DNA of 64,000 bases from Citrobacter freundii (GTDB lineage Bacteria; Bacteroidota; Bacteroidia; Chitinophagales; Chitinophagaceae): the NCBI GenBank assembly GCA_003243445.1, contig QFQQ01000001.1, positions 1 to 64,000 on the forward strand. Reading direction: 5' to 3'. A model generated the notes under the pieces. The model searched no databases and had not been told where the DNA came from. It worked only from the letters and a program-made list of their open reading frames with translations. How positions within the stretch are numbered: position 1 is the stretch's first letter; each line of letters starts with the position of its first letter. Of this stretch, positions 62,501-64,000 are shown piece by piece. The position numbers and the translations under genes are program-made.

Positions 62501-64000
62501 ATCGCCAAAATAGTTGTCAGGTGTATTCCAGGCCACCGCCACATAGGAAGTACCATCACTCTGCAGATTGGTCACTGCATAGAATGAATCGGGTCTTGAA
62601 CCACCCAGTTGCATAACGCCTGTACCGCTATTGATAAGGGTTGTTTCTCCGAGGAATATATTACCTCCCGTTGACTGGTCATTCGTTCCGCCGATCTTAA
62701 CAGACGTGACTTTATTTTTGAAAGTTCCGCCATTAAAATAAATACCCGGCGTATTGGTGATAAGATCGCCGCCGATGGTTGTTGTATCTGAAAAAGCCAG
62801 ATAAGCAGTCGAACCGGTAAAGTTCAGCTGGATCGGTGTTGTACCGTTCTGTGTAAATCTTTTCAGCCAGAGAAAACCTGATGAAAAACCATTTGATCCG
62901 ACTTTGATCGTCCGGCCTGCAGCCAACGAAGGCCATCCTCCGACAGTGTTCGAACCGATGTAAATGCCAGCGGTGCCGGATGAGTTGACAACAATATCAT
63001 CGAGGAATTGATCATCAGAGCGATAACCAAGCATAAAATAACCGCTGTTACTTTGCTGCTCGATCGTACAGGTGGATTCGAAAATATTCGGATTAGAGTT
63101 ATTGGAGTTATTTCCGCCGCCGGTCTTGACAAAACTCGCCGGTGCATGATACCTTGCACCCTGCACGTAAAGATTCGGTGCCGTGACCGTTACAGGAGCA
63201 GAGAATTCACTGTTAGGCCCAAGATATACGGAACCATTGGCAGTTGCGGTGATATTCACCGGTTGAGATCCCAGTTGTATAAATTGTTTTAGATATAAAT
63301 ATCCCGAAGTAATACCTAAAGCACCAGGCATAATGGTCTTGCCGGCAGCAAGGATTGCTCTTGCGGAAGTATCGCCACCGCAGAACTGGATCCCTCGGGC
63401 CGTATCAACCGAGTTTACATAAATATTACCATTGAAACGGTGTCCTGCACCGCGCCATGCTGGCAATAAACGATCGGCTCCATTAGCTGTGAACGTTACA
63501 TCATCATTCCAGATATCCGGACTATTATTACCTAATACAACAAAACTTCCTCCGCTGTTGGTGATCGAACAAACTCCATTGAATACGTTTCCGCCATTCG
63601 ACCAGTCGCCGGTTGGGCCGACTTTGCGGAAAGAAGTTGCGCCATTGAATGTTCCGCCGTTTAATAATAACACAGGGCTTTCAGAGGTAAAATCGCCATC
63701 CATTACCACATCAGGGCCGATACGCAGACCTGCATCTCCGGTGAACAGCAGGTTTTGCGCAGTACTACCGGTTTTCGTCAACTGACGAAGCCATAACAAA
63801 CCAGTAGAAAAACCTGCTGACCCGATCTTTATCGAACTCCCTGCCGCAAGATTTACCCTCGCCGCACTTGATCCATTGCAGAATAATACACCAGCGCCAG
63901 AGGTGCTGTTCACAAAGATGTCCGAATTAAACGTTACGGAAGTTGAATTGTGCGCAACGTAGATATAAGCATTTGAAGAAGACTGGCTATTGAACGTGAC
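59573..64000 (-). CDS. Giant repetitive T9SS-secreted surface protein (5' end outside the window)
   Basis: The frame stays open through the window edge, so the true start is beyond 64000; at least 1475 residues are present. It contains at least six repeats of about 166 residues, recognised by GFSTGLLWLRQLTKTG, GITSGYLYLKQFIQLG, GFSSGFLWLKRFTQNG and similar, each with an NGGTFNG...KTG and a GNNSPDIWNDDVTFT-type segment; this suggests a long beta-helix. After the repeats come Ig-like and fibronectin-like domains (VSLSWITASENNNSHFNIER) and a T9SS type A sorting domain (IYPNPARNTIYLSG ... GIYLVKVTLGDGT). Likely an adhesin or surface fibre; ligand unknown. Confidence 0.88.
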   Translation of the reverse strand, partial: VTFNSQSSSNAYIYVAHNSTSVTFNSDIFVNSTSGAGVLFCNGSSAARVNLAAGSSIKIGSAGFSTGLLWLRQLTKTGSTAQNLLFTGDAGLRIGPDVVMDGDFTSESPVLLLNGGTFNGATSFRKVGPTGDWSNGGNVFNGVCSITNSGGSFVVLGNNSPDIWNDDVTFTANGADRLLPAWRGAGHRFNGNIYVNSVDTARGIQFCGGDTSARAILAAGKTIMPGALGITSGYLYLKQFIQLGSQPVNITATANGSVYLGPNSEFSAPVTVTAPNLYVQGARYHAPASFVKTGGGNNSNNSNPNIFESTCTIEQQSNSGYFMLGYRSDDQFLDDIVVNSSGTAGIYIGSNTVGGWPSLAAGRTIKVGSNGFSSGFLWLKRFTQNGTTPIQLNFTGSTAYLAFSDTTTIGGDLITNTPGIYFNGGTFKNKVTSVKIGGTNDQSTGGNIFLGETTLINSGTGVMQLGGSRPDSFYAVTNLQSDGTSYVAVAWNTPDNYFGDDVTVASSSTSRGIYIANNTNSYITMKAGHTIRVGNYGYTGGTLTIRRFRQLGNQDVDLPLTGTANLTIGPLCSIGGNVTASSPSILLNGAEYLGSVAFTKTGPANDGSDGGNIFQSTAYFNNAGSGYFLFGDRYPDTCRADVTFTSSGSERILPAWSKPGNMYYGDIYVNSTGSSTGVRFCGGNTSASATLAAGRTIAVGSDGFNSGNLQLRQFTKLGNAPVNLTLSNTASYIQYGPSSVFNGDITSVSPGLYFNGATFNGKVNCTKNGSNSDYSTGNNVFNDSAIITSSGPNAIVMASNYPDIFNAAAVFNNTGTANMHIAQSSTGNIFRGVTTFNNSPANNSGIYVSNNSIGTSFENDIIVTSPTGAGVQFCNNGSANATLSSGRSISIGAAGFGSGTLLLRQFTQTGTATQNINMSGGTLSLGPSSSFGGPIMATSGGILLNSTTFASPVTFTKTGISSDNCVGGNQFQSTASFTVTGTGYLALAYTNGDTHTGDVTFIQTGTGKLYPNYNATSDYAGNVSISSPSSAAIVFGGNAGTANFNGSGSQSISVTAGSAVPVIARMIMNNTGSGVTLNSNVNISKTLTFNSGLLHTSAAAILTMLNNSTTAVGSALSASYVSGPMRFQKQASGLTTLNFPIGDNTDSRPLALTVNHTNGNLYTYQAEMIKASAKALNYTLPFSVQKVSEVRYYTVNRYNSSMVNTPSTDLSGNQSIEIFFGSNDAVTDGSKTTIVKNVYNAPTSWIDIGGSGAPAFAGGANLTGSIRSTSSPSSFTSFSTFALGNIVGGMNTLPVTLMDFKAVPENNAVSLSWITASENNNSHFNIERSTDAVSFKTLSQIASKAPGGNSNTALTYSTIDPLPLNGVSYYRLKQTDLNGKSSWSKVVKVDRSQKTAMDIYPNPARNTIYLSGFGQSQQNASVEWWDIAGRNVLKNSVGIAAGYGLVNVNLPGGIYLVKVTLGDGTVFTKQILIRP

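Overview
The window reads as chromosome of a Bacteroidota bacterium, most likely of the Chitinophagales/Chitinophagaceae type. The evidence is two tandem SusC/SusD pairs with a hybrid two-component regulator, a type IX secretion (T9SS) sorting tail, a fused CcoN-CcoO cbb3 oxidase with a mono-haem CcoP, lipoprotein signals of the Bacteroidota kind and an almost complete lack of Shine-Dalgarno sequences. No tRNA, rRNA or CRISPR array was seen.

Layout. 1-1001: bestrophin-like channel. 1531-10816 (minus): complete cbb3 oxidase locus, in transcription order ccoI, ccoS, ccoNO, ccoQ (short, 53 residues), ccoP, ccoG, ccoH/fixH, safE-like. 11126-14342 (plus): RIC/ScdA di-iron repair protein, a FixL-like PAS histidine kinase and a receiver-CRP/FNR fusion regulator; together with the oxidase this looks like an oxygen/nitric-oxide respiration control island. 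14336-14761: unknown gene. 14985-34598 (minus): a polysaccharide utilisation locus (HTCS regulator, SusC, SusD, SusC, SusD, surface glycan-binding protein, GH26, GH3), probably for a beta-glucan or beta-mannan. 34849-36075: secreted phosphodiesterase-type enzyme. 36100-36910: 225-bp tandem repeats. 36970-43742 (minus): tripartite RND efflux operon with a small unknown gene at each end. 44257-48568 (minus): a decayed array of polymorphic-toxin C-terminal modules and immunity genes, broken by a truncated IS1182-type transposase. 48785-51328 (plus): P-type (Ca2+-type) cation ATPase. 51748-53524 (minus): arsenic operon arsR-arsM-small ORF-arsC with two ArsR-like operators. 54094-55587 (plus): secreted alpha/beta hydrolase. 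55928-59340 (minus): cobalamin riboswitch, BtuB-like receptor and BtuG-like beta-propeller lipoprotein. 59573-64000 (minus, 5' end outside the window): giant repetitive T9SS surface protein.

A recurrent theme is non-coding structure. Almost every gap above 150 bp holds a long inverted repeat. One of these (55642-55853) has perfect 24-bp terminal inverted repeats and a perfect 10-bp target duplication, so it is a non-autonomous mobile element. A second element with a related end (43976 on) sits inside a copy of the 225-bp repeat and splits its palindrome. Other elements share a GCGTA-R-GG type edge and CGCAGAT-type words. These nested elements and the toxin/immunity graveyard are the least ordinary parts of the window.
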